Below, piece by piece: positions 45,130-53,731 of a stretch of DNA of 64,000 nt. The notes beneath the pieces were generated by a model that was given only the letters and a program-made list of their open reading frames with translations, was not told the DNA's origin and did not search any database. This DNA is from Cutibacterium modestum. Its GTDB lineage: Bacteria; Actinomycetota; Actinomycetes; Propionibacteriales; Propionibacteriaceae. The translations under genes were made by a program, and so were the position numbers. The DNA lies in NCBI RefSeq assembly GCF_008326345.1, contig NZ_BJEN01000001.1:434001-498000 (forward strand), written 5' to 3'. Position 1 is the first letter of the stretch, and each line of letters begins with the position of its first letter.

Positions 45130-45830
45130 TAAATCCCTCCAAGATTCCGAGCCGTCTGTTGGACGGCTTCGGGGTCCTTACCAATGCCAGCGGGAATGAC
45201 ACCGGCCAATGGGGCTGTGGCGGCATCCTCAATCTCTTCGAGGTTGCACCTCTCAGCGAGGTCGGGCTCGGCCGGCCACGAGCCAATGACTATGGCGTCA
45301 ACCAGATGCCCACGATCGCGGATGGCATTACAAGTCAAACCAGTGTGGTTAAGGGTGCCAAGCACCGAGCGTGTGGCAACGATGATGTGGGGCTCGTGCC
45401 CGCGTCGGGCAAGGGCATCCATGAGGTCAAGGACTCCGGCCCCATCGTTGTCCAAGCCGACGAGGACACCGCCTGCTCCCTCGACCAAGGTAACGTCATG
45501 GCCGTCGGAATCGATGATGATGCAAGTTGCGACCTCTTCGATGGAGGGAATGGTCATGCCGGCGCGGGCGGCCGAGGTGGTCGGCGCTAGCGGCTCGGGG
45601 CAACGCACGTACTCCAGCAGGTTGTCGGCGTCGACACCGGAGAGTCGACCAGCTTCATGGACGTCGCCAGGCTCCTCAGGAGCCAGACCGGTCTGGTATG
45701 GCTTGATGATGAGGACGTCTTTGCCAGCTTGCTTCAGCGCTGCGGCAATGACCGCGGTAGTGACGGTTTTGCCGGCATCGGTGTCAGTTCCGGTAACGAT
45801 GACGATTCCGTCGAGATCGATAATGTTCAT
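45129..45830 (-). CDS. bioD: dethiobiotin synthetase
   Basis: Closes the ureido ring of dethiobiotin with CO2 and ATP. The P-loop IVTGTDTDAGKTVTTAVIAA is at the N-terminus, with the KPYQTG substrate block and VEGAGGVLVGLDNDGAG characteristic of BioD. 233 residues. Its ATG overlaps the bioA stop (ATGA). bioB and the early pathway genes are not in the window. Confidence 0.95.
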   Translation of the reverse strand: MNIIDLDGIVIVTGTDTDAGKTVTTAVIAAALKQAGKDVLIIKPYQTGLAPEEPGDVHEAGRLSGVDADNLLEYVRCPEPLAPTTSAARAGMTIPSIEEVATCIIIDSDGHDVTLVEGAGGVLVGLDNDGAGVLDLMDALARRGHEPHIIVATRSVLGTLNHTGLTCNAIRDRGHLVDAIVIGSWPAEPDLAERCNLEEIEDAATAPLAGVIPAGIGKDPEAVQQTARNLGGI

Positions 45831-47179
45831 GATTCCTTCCGGTGACCGGCATCGGCTAGAGCAGCACCACGTTGATCTGCGACAACGGCACGCATCCCGG
45901 CAGCTATGGCCCTCAGATCATCGTCAGTGCAGATATAGGGCGGCATAGCGTAGACGAGATTGCGGAAGGGTCGAAGCCACACCCCGTTCTCGACGGCGGT
46001 GCGAGTAGCCCTTCTCATGACAATCGGGGTGTCGATCTGGACTACCGCGATAGCCCCGAAGACGCGGACGTCGGTGACTCCGGGCTCATCGCCCAGCGGC
46101 GCCAGCTCCCTAGACATCACGTCAGCGATGCGGGTGACGTCGTCGCGCCATTGCCCCTGGGAGATGATGGCCAGACTCGCCGCAGTGACGGCACTAGCCA
46201 AGGGGTTTCCCATGAAGGTGGGGCCATGCATAAGGGATCTGCCCGGACCGCGACTGACCTCGTTGGCAAACTCATCGGAACAAAGAACCGCCGATTGCGT
46301 CATGTACCCGCCGGTCATGGATTTTCCGACCACTATGATATCGGGAACGACGCCGGCCCATTCGCAGGCGAAGAGTTTGCCGGTTCGCCCAAACCCGGTA
46401 GCGACCTCGTCAGCGATAAAAACCAGGTCGAGCTCGTTGGCGCGACAGCACAAGTGCCTCAGACAGGCCGGAGACCACGGCCACATGCCCCCGGCCCCCT
46501 GCAAGATAGGCTCGACGATAATCCCAGCCAGGTCATCGCGGTGGAAGTTCAGGATCTCGTCGGCCTCGCTGCACCACGTCTCGACTTCAGCCTCGTCGGC
46601 GGCGAAGGCAGGAGGGCGCGGCAGGAAGATCTGCTGGGGAATAGAGTCGCTGAACATGGCATGCATGCCACCGATAGGGTCGCACACGCTCATGGCACCG
46701 AGAGTATCGCCGTGATAGGCCCCTCGGAGGGCGGCAATGCGTGTCCTCGTCAAGGTGCCGCCGCGTGCTGCGGAGCGGGCAATCTGCACCTGCCGAGCCA
46801 ATTTGAGGCTCACTTCCACGCCGACCGACCCCGAATCGGCGAGGAAGACGCGATCCAGCGGTGGCGGGGCAAGGTCCACCAGTGCCGTGACGGCGTCAAC
46901 TGCGGTCTTGTGGGTGAGTCCCCCAAACATGACGTGGCTGAACTGAGAACTCTGACGGTTGAGGGCCTCGTCAAGGACTGGATTGCGGTAGCCGTGAATC
47001 TGGCACCACCACGAGGCCATCGCGTCGATGACCTCATAGCGGTGTTCTCCATCATGCAACCGCAACCGGACTCCGTTAGCGGCCATCACTGCGAGCACCG
47101 GGTCCGCCCCGACGGTCGGGGCGTAGGGGTGCCAAGCGTGGCGTCGATCATATTCGAGAAGCTGCTGTTCAAGACTCAC
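45827..47179 (-). CDS. bioA: adenosylmethionine-8-amino-7-oxononanoate aminotransferase
   Basis: PLP enzyme making diaminopelargonate, using S-adenosylmethionine as amino donor. Class III aminotransferase features: WHPYAPTVG near the start, WWCQIHGYRNPVLDEAL, ADSGSVGVEVSLKLARQ, ALRGAYHGDTLGAMSV, LVFIADEVATGFGRTG and the PLP lysine in DIIVVGKSMTGGYMTQSAV. 450 residues. First gene of bioA-bioD(-permease), behind a BioQ-type operator. Confidence 0.95.
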   Translation of the reverse strand: MSLEQQLLEYDRRHAWHPYAPTVGADPVLAVMAANGVRLRLHDGEHRYEVIDAMASWWCQIHGYRNPVLDEALNRQSSQFSHVMFGGLTHKTAVDAVTALVDLAPPPLDRVFLADSGSVGVEVSLKLARQVQIARSAARGGTLTRTRIAALRGAYHGDTLGAMSVCDPIGGMHAMFSDSIPQQIFLPRPPAFAADEAEVETWCSEADEILNFHRDDLAGIIVEPILQGAGGMWPWSPACLRHLCCRANELDLVFIADEVATGFGRTGKLFACEWAGVVPDIIVVGKSMTGGYMTQSAVLCSDEFANEVSRGPGRSLMHGPTFMGNPLASAVTAASLAIISQGQWRDDVTRIADVMSRELAPLGDEPGVTDVRVFGAIAVVQIDTPIVMRRATRTAVENGVWLRPFRNLVYAMPPYICTDDDLRAIAAGMRAVVADQRGAALADAGHRKES

Positions 47180-47204
47180 AGCGAGGAATGCTAGCTGCCG
47201 TTAT

Positions 47205-47217
47205 TGAACGGTGTTCA
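47205..47217 (-). promoter_or_regulatory. BioQ-type operator upstream of bioA
   Basis: TGAAC-GGT-GTTCA is a perfect 5-3-5 palindrome 26 bp upstream of the bioA start. It matches the TGAAC-N3-GTT half-site pattern reported for BioQ, the TetR-family biotin repressor of corynebacteria and mycobacteria. No bioQ gene lies in the window. BioQ repression of bioAD is a likely inference. Confidence 0.6.
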
Positions 47218-47249
47218 GGAGGGGTCGTTATGAGCTACCCCGGTGGCCT

Positions 47250-47855
47250 TCAGACCCTCGTACACACGTCTTGCAACCACCTGCGGTGCACCCGGTCATC
47301 GTCAGTCTCTTCAGGATGGAATGACAGGGCGAGAATGTTCCTTTGCCTCACCCCGACGATGGCTCCGCTTGTGTGGCCCGCCTCATCGGGCAGTCGGGAG
47401 ATGACCTCGACATCGGGGCCCACCCGGGTGACGACGGGAGCCCGGATGAAGGTAGCCGGGATACCCTCCCCGACCCCGTCGACGTCGAGGGTCCCCTCAA
47501 AAGAGTCCAGCTGGGACCCGAAAGCATTGCGACGCACAGTGACGTCGAGTAAGCCAAGGGTCTGCTGGCCCTTGGCCGCGTCCTCCAGATCGGTAGCCAG
47601 CACGACGAGACCGGCACAGGTGGCCAGCACCGGCAGCCCGCCGCTTACGGCATCCCGCAGCGGCTCAGCGAGACCGAAAGACCTCATAAGTTTGTCGATC
47701 ACGGTCGACTCTCCGCCGGGTAAAACGATCCCATCGAGACCGTCGAGATCAGCGCCTCGACGGACCCGACGGGGACTGGCCCCAAGCGACTCGAGAAGCC
47801 CGATGTGCTCGGCGAACCCGCCTTGTATAGCCACCACCCCAATGAGCGGGGTCAT
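47250..47855 (-). CDS. pdxT: pyridoxal 5'-phosphate synthase glutaminase subunit
   Basis: Delivers ammonia from glutamine to PdxS. The 201-residue protein has the PdxT blocks IGVVAIQGGFAEH, GIVLPGGESTVIDKL, the nucleophile in PVLATCAGLVVLA and a late ALSFHPEE with the catalytic His-Glu pair. Starts at the ATG at 47855, one base after the pdxS stop. Confidence 0.95.
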   Translation of the reverse strand: MTPLIGVVAIQGGFAEHIGLLESLGASPRRVRRGADLDGLDGIVLPGGESTVIDKLMRSFGLAEPLRDAVSGGLPVLATCAGLVVLATDLEDAAKGQQTLGLLDVTVRRNAFGSQLDSFEGTLDVDGVGEGIPATFIRAPVVTRVGPDVEVISRLPDEAGHTSGAIVGVRQRNILALSFHPEETDDDRVHRRWLQDVCTRV

Positions 47856-47856
47856 G

Positions 47857-48762
47857 TCACCAACCTCGCTCAGCCAGACGGTGTGGGGCTGGCACGTCAG
47901 CAACATTGATGCCGACCATGGCCTCGCCCAGACCGCGGGAAACCTCGGCAATCGTGTCGGGGTCGTCGTAGGCGGTCGTTGCCTTGACGATGGCTGCGGC
48001 ACGGGCGGCCGGGTTGCCGGACTTGAAGATTCCCGAGCCCACGAAGACACCCTGGGCACCCATCTGCATGACGAGGGCGGCATCGGCAGGGGTTGCCACT
48101 CCTCCGGCAACGAAGAGCACCACCGGAAGCCCGCCGGTCCGTGCCACCTCGGCGACGAGGTTGTAAGGAGCCTGCAGTTCTTTGGCTGCCACGTAGAGCT
48201 CGTCAGGAGACATGCTGCTCAGCCGCGCCATCTCGGCCCGGACGGCGCGAAGATGGCGGACGGCCTCCGAGACGTCACCGGTACCCGCTTCTCCCTTTGA
48301 ACGAATCATCGCGGCACCCTCAGTGATGCGGCGCAGGGCTTCGCCCAGATTCGTTGCCCCACACACAAAGGGAACGTCAAAGGCCCACTTATCGATGTGA
48401 TTGGCGTAGTCAGCCGGGCTGAGCACTTCCGATTCGTCAATGAAGTCCACTTTGAGGGATTCGAGCACCTGAGCCTCGACGAAGTGGCCGATCCGGGCCT
48501 TGGCCATAACAGGGATGGAGACGGCGTCAATGATTCCCTCGATGAGGTCGGGGTCGCTCATCCTCGCCACACCACCCTGGGCCCGGATGTCGGCGGGGAC
48601 TCGCTCCAGCGCCATGACGGCGCTTGCCCCGGCATCCTCGGCGATCCTTGCCTGCTCTGGCGTAACGACGTCCATGATGACGCCACCCTTGAGCATGTCG
48701 GCTAATCCGCGCTTGACCCGTGTCGTTCCAGTGCTATTCGTTTCAGAGCTGTGTTCACTCAT
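47857..48762 (-). CDS. pdxS: pyridoxal 5'-phosphate synthase PdxS
   Basis: Makes PLP from ribose 5-phosphate, glyceraldehyde 3-phosphate and ammonia. The 301-residue TIM barrel has [20 protein letters not shown] with the active Lys, [33 protein letters not shown] with further active-site residues and [16 protein letters not shown]. The ATG at 48762 matches the family start; one at 48771 adds three residues. Divergent from the MocR-type regulator. Confidence 0.96.
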   Translation of the reverse strand: MSEHSSETNSTGTTRVKRGLADMLKGGVIMDVVTPEQARIAEDAGASAVMALERVPADIRAQGGVARMSDPDLIEGIIDAVSIPVMAKARIGHFVEAQVLESLKVDFIDESEVLSPADYANHIDKWAFDVPFVCGATNLGEALRRITEGAAMIRSKGEAGTGDVSEAVRHLRAVRAEMARLSSMSPDELYVAAKELQAPYNLVAEVARTGGLPVVLFVAGGVATPADAALVMQMGAQGVFVGSGIFKSGNPAARAAAIVKATTAYDDPDTIAEVSRGLGEAMVGINVADVPAPHRLAERGW

Positions 48763-48809
48763 GGACCCCATCGAATCCGCAATTGTGGTTCATGGCAAGA
48801 TCCATATAT

Positions 48810-48832
48810 GACCACTTTCGTTGGACCACTTT
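48810..48832. promoter_or_regulatory. direct repeats in the pdxS-mocR divergent region
   Basis: GACCACTTT occurs at 48810-48818 and 48824-48832, starts 14 bp apart, between the two divergent genes. A partial inverted copy GTGGTTC is at 48785-48791. MocR-type PdxR regulators bind such direct repeats, and on the other strand AAAGTGGTC resembles the site described in corynebacteria. It is 14 bp upstream of the regulator start. Confidence 0.6.
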
Positions 48833-48845
48833 TCGGTTCGCGGTC

Positions 48846-50261
48846 ATGAGACCGGACCTCGTCGTCGACCTGCCGTTACGTCTGCCCAACGATCCGCGTC
48901 CGTTACCGGTCCGGATCTGCGAAGGGATACGCGGACTTGTCATGGACGGCGTACTCGCTCCCGGGGACCACCTACCAAGCACCCGCGTCCTGTCGACTCA
49001 ACTCAGGGTGTCACGGGGAAGCGTCGTCGCCTCCTACGAACAACTTGAAGCAGAGGGATATCTCGTGGCCGCCGCCGGCTCTGGAACCCAGGTCAATCCC
49101 GACCTGCGGGGCCTTCATCGTCGCTCAACCACTACGGCAGCGGCTCCTCGGGCTCAACATTATCAGGGAATCGACCTCACCCCTGGAGCACCCGACACCG
49201 CTGGGTTGGCGAACTCAGCATGGCGCTCGGCATGGCATCGCGCCTGCGTCAACCCACCCCGCATCACCGACCCGCTAGGGTCACCGGGCCTGCGCGAGGA
49301 GATTGCCGAGCATTTGCGTCAAATGCGCAGCTTGCTGGCCGATCCGCGTCAGGTCGTCGTCACCGGAGGCGCGCGAGCGGGGCTGGCTGAGCTCATCCAG
49401 GTGCTGTGCAATGGATCCCATCGCCTCACAATCGGCGTGGAGAGCCCCGGATACCCCAGCTTGAGGAGGGTTCCGACAGCTCTCGGGCATCGGATAGCCG
49501 GCCTGCCGACCGACAACCAAGGCCTAGACCCTGCCAGCCTCCCCACCGGTCATGGCGGGAAACGTCTAGACGCCGTGCTGGTTACCCCCAGCCACCAGTA
49601 TCCGTGGGGCGGGTCACTATCAGCGAGCCGCCGGGCAGCCGTCATCGAATGGGCGGAAAAGGTCTCGTGCTGGATCGTCGAGGACGACTTCGACTCTGAG
49701 CTGCGTCACGTGGGTGCACCACTACCTGCCCTGGCTTCCCTAGACGAAAAGCACACCATCTTGCTGGGAACCTTCTCGTCACTACTCACCCCAGCGCTGG
49801 GATGTGGTTATCTCGTCGTACCTCCCGCTCTCGTTCACTCCTTCGCCCAGCAGCGTCGAGCCACCGGCCAACCCGTTCCGGCCATCGTCCAAGAGGCTGT
49901 GGCCGGCTACCTCTCCACCGGCGCCCTACGTCGACGTACCCAACGAATGCGTCAGGTCTACCGACGTCGACGCCGCACCGTTATCGACGTCCTGGGATCG
50001 TTACCAGGGACAACTCTGCAACCGATCGACGGCGGCCTGCACGCTGTCCTGGTATTCAATGGGTCCGAGGAGGACGTCGTCCAGCGGTGCCGACAAGAGG
50101 GAGTTGGCGTCACACCATTGTCGACTTATTGGGGATCCAACGACGCCGAAGCGGCAGGGATTGTCCTCGGTTTCGGCAGCCACAACGACTCGACCCTTGT
50201 CTGCGCGCTGAAGATCATCGCCAGTGCCGTAACCGAGCATAGCCGCACACCGCCGAGGTAA
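48846..50261 (+). CDS. pdxR: MocR/PdxR family regulator lacking the PLP lysine
   Basis: 471-residue GntR helix-turn-helix (LPVRICEGIRGLVMDG, LPSTRVLSTQLRVSRGSVVASY) fused to an aspartate-aminotransferase-like domain (DLTPGAPDT, VTGGARAGL, SHQYPWGGSLSASRR, IVEDDFDSEL). Divergent from pdxST, so it probably controls PLP synthesis. At the position of the PLP-binding Lys (GabR Lys312, in GTFSKS) it reads GTFSSLLTP, a Ser at residue 312, so no internal aldimine can form there. PLP may bind non-covalently, or sensing may differ. Confidence 0.87.
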   Translation: MRPDLVVDLPLRLPNDPRPLPVRICEGIRGLVMDGVLAPGDHLPSTRVLSTQLRVSRGSVVASYEQLEAEGYLVAAAGSGTQVNPDLRGLHRRSTTTAAAPRAQHYQGIDLTPGAPDTAGLANSAWRSAWHRACVNPPRITDPLGSPGLREEIAEHLRQMRSLLADPRQVVVTGGARAGLAELIQVLCNGSHRLTIGVESPGYPSLRRVPTALGHRIAGLPTDNQGLDPASLPTGHGGKRLDAVLVTPSHQYPWGGSLSASRRAAVIEWAEKVSCWIVEDDFDSELRHVGAPLPALASLDEKHTILLGTFSSLLTPALGCGYLVVPPALVHSFAQQRRATGQPVPAIVQEAVAGYLSTGALRRRTQRMRQVYRRRRRTVIDVLGSLPGTTLQPIDGGLHAVLVFNGSEEDVVQRCRQEGVGVTPLSTYWGSNDAEAAGIVLGFGSHNDSTLVCALKIIASAVTEHSRTPPR

Positions 50262-50267
50262 TGCGCA

Positions 50268-50297
50268 GTGGCCGGCACCCCGAAAGGTGTCGGCCAC
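50268..50297. terminator. bidirectional hairpin between mocR and cysK
   Basis: GTGGCCGGCACC (50268-50279) and GGTGTCGGCCAC (50286-50297) pair over 12 bp with one G-T wobble around a CCGAAA loop, between two convergent genes. A strong stem; T tracts are weak. Confidence 0.75.
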
Positions 50298-50316
50298 ATA
50301 GTCCGCAAATCTACCC

Positions 50317-51252
50317 TCAGTCGACGAGGCCCTTGAACAGAGCAGTCGACAGGTAGCGCTCACCGGTGTCGGCGATGACGACGACAATCGTCTTGCCGGC
50401 AGACTCCGGGCGAGCAGCTACCTGGCCGGCAGCCTGCAGGGCGCCACCACCAGAGATACCCGTGATGATCCCTTCCTCGGCGGCCGCGCGACGGGCAAAA
50501 TCAATAGCTTCATCGCCGGGAACCAGCAGGATCTCGTCGACGATGGACTTGTCGAGGTTGTCCGGAACGAACCCCGGGCCCCAGCCCTGGATCTTGTGCG
50601 GGGCCTTCTCGTCTTTCGTGATGACGGGGGACTCGGCGGGCTCTGCACCGAAGGTCTTGACCTCGGGGTTCTTCTCCTTGAGGTACTTGCCAACGCCAGA
50701 GATGGTGCCGCCGGTGCCGATGCCAGCAACGATGGCGTCGACCTTGCCGTCAGTGTCGTCCCAGATTTCTTCACCGGTGCGATCATGATGGATCGCCGGG
50801 TTAGCAGGGTTGTCGAACTGGCTAGCCAGGATGGCGCCAGGGGTGTTCTCGACAATCTCGGCAGCCTTGGCGCTGGCCCCCGGCACGCCGTCAGCACCGG
50901 GGGTGAGCACCAACTCGGCACCCAGAAGACGAATGATGGCGCGACGCTCCTTGGACATCGTCTCAGGCATGGTGATGACGACCTTATAGCCGCGCGCCGC
51001 GCCAACTAGAGCCAGGCCGACACCCGTATTGCCGGACGTGGCCTCCACGATAGTGCCTCCCGGCTTGAGCTGACCGGAAGCCTCGGCTGCGTCAACGATG
51101 GACTTAGCAATACGGTCCTTGAGGCTAGAGGCCGGATTGTAAAACTCGAGCTTAGCTAGCACGGTGGCCTGGGAACCCGGGAACATCTTGTTAATCTTGA
51201 CCAGCGGAGTGTCACCGATAAGCGCAGTGACGTCGTTAGCGATCTTCGCCAT
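50317..51252 (-). CDS. cysK: cysteine synthase A (O-acetylserine sulfhydrylase)
   Basis: Makes cysteine from O-acetylserine and sulfide. The PLP lysine is in YNPASSLKDRIAKS (near residue 45), with EATSGNTGVGLA, the phosphate-binding GIGTGGTISGVG and a late GISGGGALQAA. The ATG at 51252 has GAAAGGA 9 nt upstream. 311 residues. It follows the broken thiosulfate uptake genes on the same strand, suggesting one former sulfur operon. Confidence 0.95.
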   Translation of the reverse strand: MAKIANDVTALIGDTPLVKINKMFPGSQATVLAKLEFYNPASSLKDRIAKSIVDAAEASGQLKPGGTIVEATSGNTGVGLALVGAARGYKVVITMPETMSKERRAIIRLLGAELVLTPGADGVPGASAKAAEIVENTPGAILASQFDNPANPAIHHDRTGEEIWDDTDGKVDAIVAGIGTGGTISGVGKYLKEKNPEVKTFGAEPAESPVITKDEKAPHKIQGWGPGFVPDNLDKSIVDEILLVPGDEAIDFARRAAAEEGIITGISGGGALQAAGQVAARPESAGKTIVVVIADTGERYLSTALFKGLVD

Positions 51253-51314
51253 GGTAATAAATCCTTTCGATTGACTATCTGGTGAGTGCAATTGATGGTG
51301 AGCGTAGATGTGGG

Positions 51315-51538
51315 TTATACCTTTTCGACGGTAATCGTCTGGTCGGCACCACCCACCTTTCGAAAATCGATAACCGCGTAGCCAGCCACGGCTGCCAACT
51401 CGGAAATGGAGCCGGTGACCTGAGTGCAGTCGAAATTAATCGTCGATCCCCGCCCGGAAGTCCGGAGATGACCTTCTGAATCTCGATCAGGGGAAACGGC
51501 CATACATGCCCGCCGGCTTCTAGAACATGGGTAGCCAT
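51315..51538 (-). pseudogene. TusA-like sulfur carrier, frameshifted and without its cysteine
   Basis: MATHVLEAGGHVWPFPLIEI is the TusA start, where the family has Cys-Pro; here a TGG makes it Trp-Pro, so the sulfur-carrying residue is lost. The frame then breaks after VISGLP near 51455 and the real tail, STINFDCTQVTGSISELAA to ADQTITVEKV, is in another frame ending at 51315. AAGGAGCG precedes the ATG. It would have partnered the YeeE-type transporter upstream. Confidence 0.85.
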
Positions 51539-51547
51539 GACGCTCCT

Positions 51548-52324
51548 TCAGCGACGGTGATGGATGACAGCGTCCCAAGGACTTGAAGCGGCGAGTGAAG
51601 CCAACCACAAAGACTTCCGTGACGAGGCTCGCCCCAGGAACATAGAAAAGAAAGCGGTCCCGCTCTGGAAGCTGAACTGGGCGGTACCATGGCACTGCTG
51701 GTAATGCGCCACCAGCCCAGCTGACACCGATGTCCATGCAAAGGCCACCAGCGATCGACTTAACGACCTGGGTGGCGCCAGAAATACGAACCCGGAATTC
51801 ACCGGATGCTTTGGCGGCAATAGCGGATCCGACGAGGACCCCAATGACGACGACACCCAGCATCACGGTGGGAATCCACGCGGAAACCCGGGGGCTAGAA
51901 TAGTTGTTAACGGCGCTTTGAGGGGCCTTATCGTGAAATTGACGCCTGCCAAGGCACCGTACTTCATGGCGGCAGTACCGACGGCGTAGAACATCAACGC
52001 AATCCATGATCCAACTAGCCTCTTACCACTACGGGACCATGCTTCGGCAGTGCACCCGTCAGCCAGCACAATCGAGACGCCGAAGAGTACTCCACCGACG
52101 ATGACACCAAACCACAGCAACAGCTTCCACAACAAATGGATGACACCGAGTTGAGTCGGCGTCGTGACGGCAATGGCCTGAATCGCAATGACAAGCATAA
52201 AGGCCGCCATACAGGTCATGTTTTTGGCTACCCATACCTGACGAAAGGCTTTGGTGGCACAGAGGTGACCACGCTGGAGAACAAATCCAAAGAAAATTCC
52301 AACAAGAAGGCCGGTCAGAATCAT
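51548..52324 (-). pseudogene. YeeE/YedE (TsuA) thiosulfate transporter, decayed
   Basis: Membrane importer relic. The ATG at 52324 gives LTGLLVGIFFGFVLQRGHLC, several helices and VLADGCTAEAWSRSGKRLVG, with the family's conserved cysteines, up to a stop at 51863. A shifted frame (SAWIPTVMLGVVVIGVL, KSIAGGLCMDIGVSWAGG) picks up, then TAQFSFQSGTAFFSMFLG in a third frame and SLVTEVFVVGFTRRFKSLG back in the second. At least three frameshifts. Together with the TusA relic and cysK it was a sulfur-assimilation unit. Confidence 0.85.
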
Positions 52325-52714
52325 GGTGACTTCCACTCAGGACGTCTCGCCGACTCAATTCGTCGAGACGACGAACAATAGTACGCACCTCTCAGGCGCG
52401 AAAGCGGCATACGACCATGGGTCGCTCATGCTCAACATGCTGGTTAGATCAGCAACAGCACCGACACATGGAACACATCATCATGGCGAAGGTCATGACC
52501 GGTTGATCGCCACGAGTGCTCCAAACACCGTGTGTATCCACCATTCCACCTTTCCACTCGCTAACCGTAACCAATGATCACGCCGCAACGTTTATCAACT
52601 TTTTGACGTGCTCCGTGTGACGTTAACCACCAGTGACGTCAAAAAATATGCAAGCACAGCCGCCTTGACTGTTCAAGAAAACAGCAATTTTGTCTTATAT
52701 TTCGATATTGTGTA
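52325..52714. other. gene-free gap between otsB and the yeeE-type pseudogene
   Basis: No supportable gene. The right part (about 52580-52710) is richer in A and T than its surroundings and holds two TGACGT elements, at about 52608 and 52633, near TTTTTGACG. It may contain the promoter of the sulfur genes; no element is firm enough to name. Confidence 0.4.
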
Positions 52715-53590
52715 TCACATTTCAGTACAGACGCGATCTGCGAGGGCTTCCAGAAAGGCCGAGATCCCCTCCGTCTGGTCACAGATGATGTCAGCATGGT
52801 CAGCCATTGACGGCTGTTCCCCAGAGAAACTGACCACGCGGGCACCAGGGTGACCGGCATTGATCCACCCGGCCACGACGTCGAGAGCCGGAACATCACC
52901 CAAATCGTCACCGCACATGATGAGAATTTGCGGCTCAACCTCGTCAATCAGTTCGCGCAAGGCCTGAGCCTTCGTCGTGACAGCAGATTTCAACTCGATG
53001 ATGTTGCGGCCGTCCTCACAATGCAGTTGCAGATCGGTCGCGATCATGCGCGCCCTCGGCGCAGCGGTAGCGAGGGCGTGGGCCGGGTCGACGGCTCGGC
53101 GGGTGTGCAAAGCGATGGCGCGCCCCTTGTCCTCGATCCAGCAGCCTCTATCCCGCGGATCCTCCCGCCCGAGCTCCTCGGCAAGGTCTTCCAGCTGCCC
53201 TTTAGCGATGCGCACCGCTTCGGGAACCTCCGGATCTCGGAGTGCACCAGAGACAGCGTCGTACCGTTCTACTCCGTATTGTCCGAGCACAACTAAGTGT
53301 TCCAGACCTGGCAGCTTGTCAACGGCCGTCATGCGTCGTACTGCCGCAACTTCTCGTCCGGTGACGATGGCCATCGTGGCTAACTTGCCGTCCATACGAG
53401 ACATCGCTTCCCGAGACTCTTGCGCCATCGTCGAGGCAGCCGGATCATCGACGATTGGGGCCAAGGTGCCGTCGAAGTCCAGTGCGAGCAGCACGGTCGC
53501 TGGATCGGCTGCTGCGGCGTCCAAGATCCCCCTTCCAGCATCAGTCAGAGCGATCCAGGACTTATCGGCTGGTTCAGGACGGACAGTCAT
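52715..53590 (-). CDS. otsB: trehalose-6-phosphate phosphatase
   Basis: HAD phosphatase removing phosphate from trehalose 6-phosphate. Motif I LLALDFDGTLAPIVDDP near residue 35, motif II in AIVTGREVAAVRR, and motifs III/IV in VTTKAQALRELI and LIMCGDDLGDVPALDVV. The ATG at 53590 gives 291 residues; ribosome binding site weak. Divergent from otsA across about 141 bp, so both genes may share a control region. Trehalose serves as an osmoprotectant and store. Confidence 0.92.
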   Translation of the reverse strand: MTVRPEPADKSWIALTDAGRGILDAAAADPATVLLALDFDGTLAPIVDDPAASTMAQESREAMSRMDGKLATMAIVTGREVAAVRRMTAVDKLPGLEHLVVLGQYGVERYDAVSGALRDPEVPEAVRIAKGQLEDLAEELGREDPRDRGCWIEDKGRAIALHTRRAVDPAHALATAAPRARMIATDLQLHCEDGRNIIELKSAVTTKAQALRELIDEVEPQILIMCGDDLGDVPALDVVAGWINAGHPGARVVSFSGEQPSMADHADIICDQTEGISAFLEALADRVCTEM

Positions 53591-53731
53591 GAGCCAATCG
53601 TCACATACACCAGACTCACGATGGGTTCCAGCCGCCAAATAGCGAAGAACACCCTCGAGTGGTGTCAACGGTTGGTAGCGTGAAAGTGGCCTTGCTGCAC
53701 AGCATGACCACCACGAGAGGTGTGATCGAAG

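Noticed and set aside
45872-47194. 440-codon open frame on the + strand opposite bioA
   Set aside because: Antisense of a well-conserved aminotransferase; composition is typical of high-GC shadow frames.
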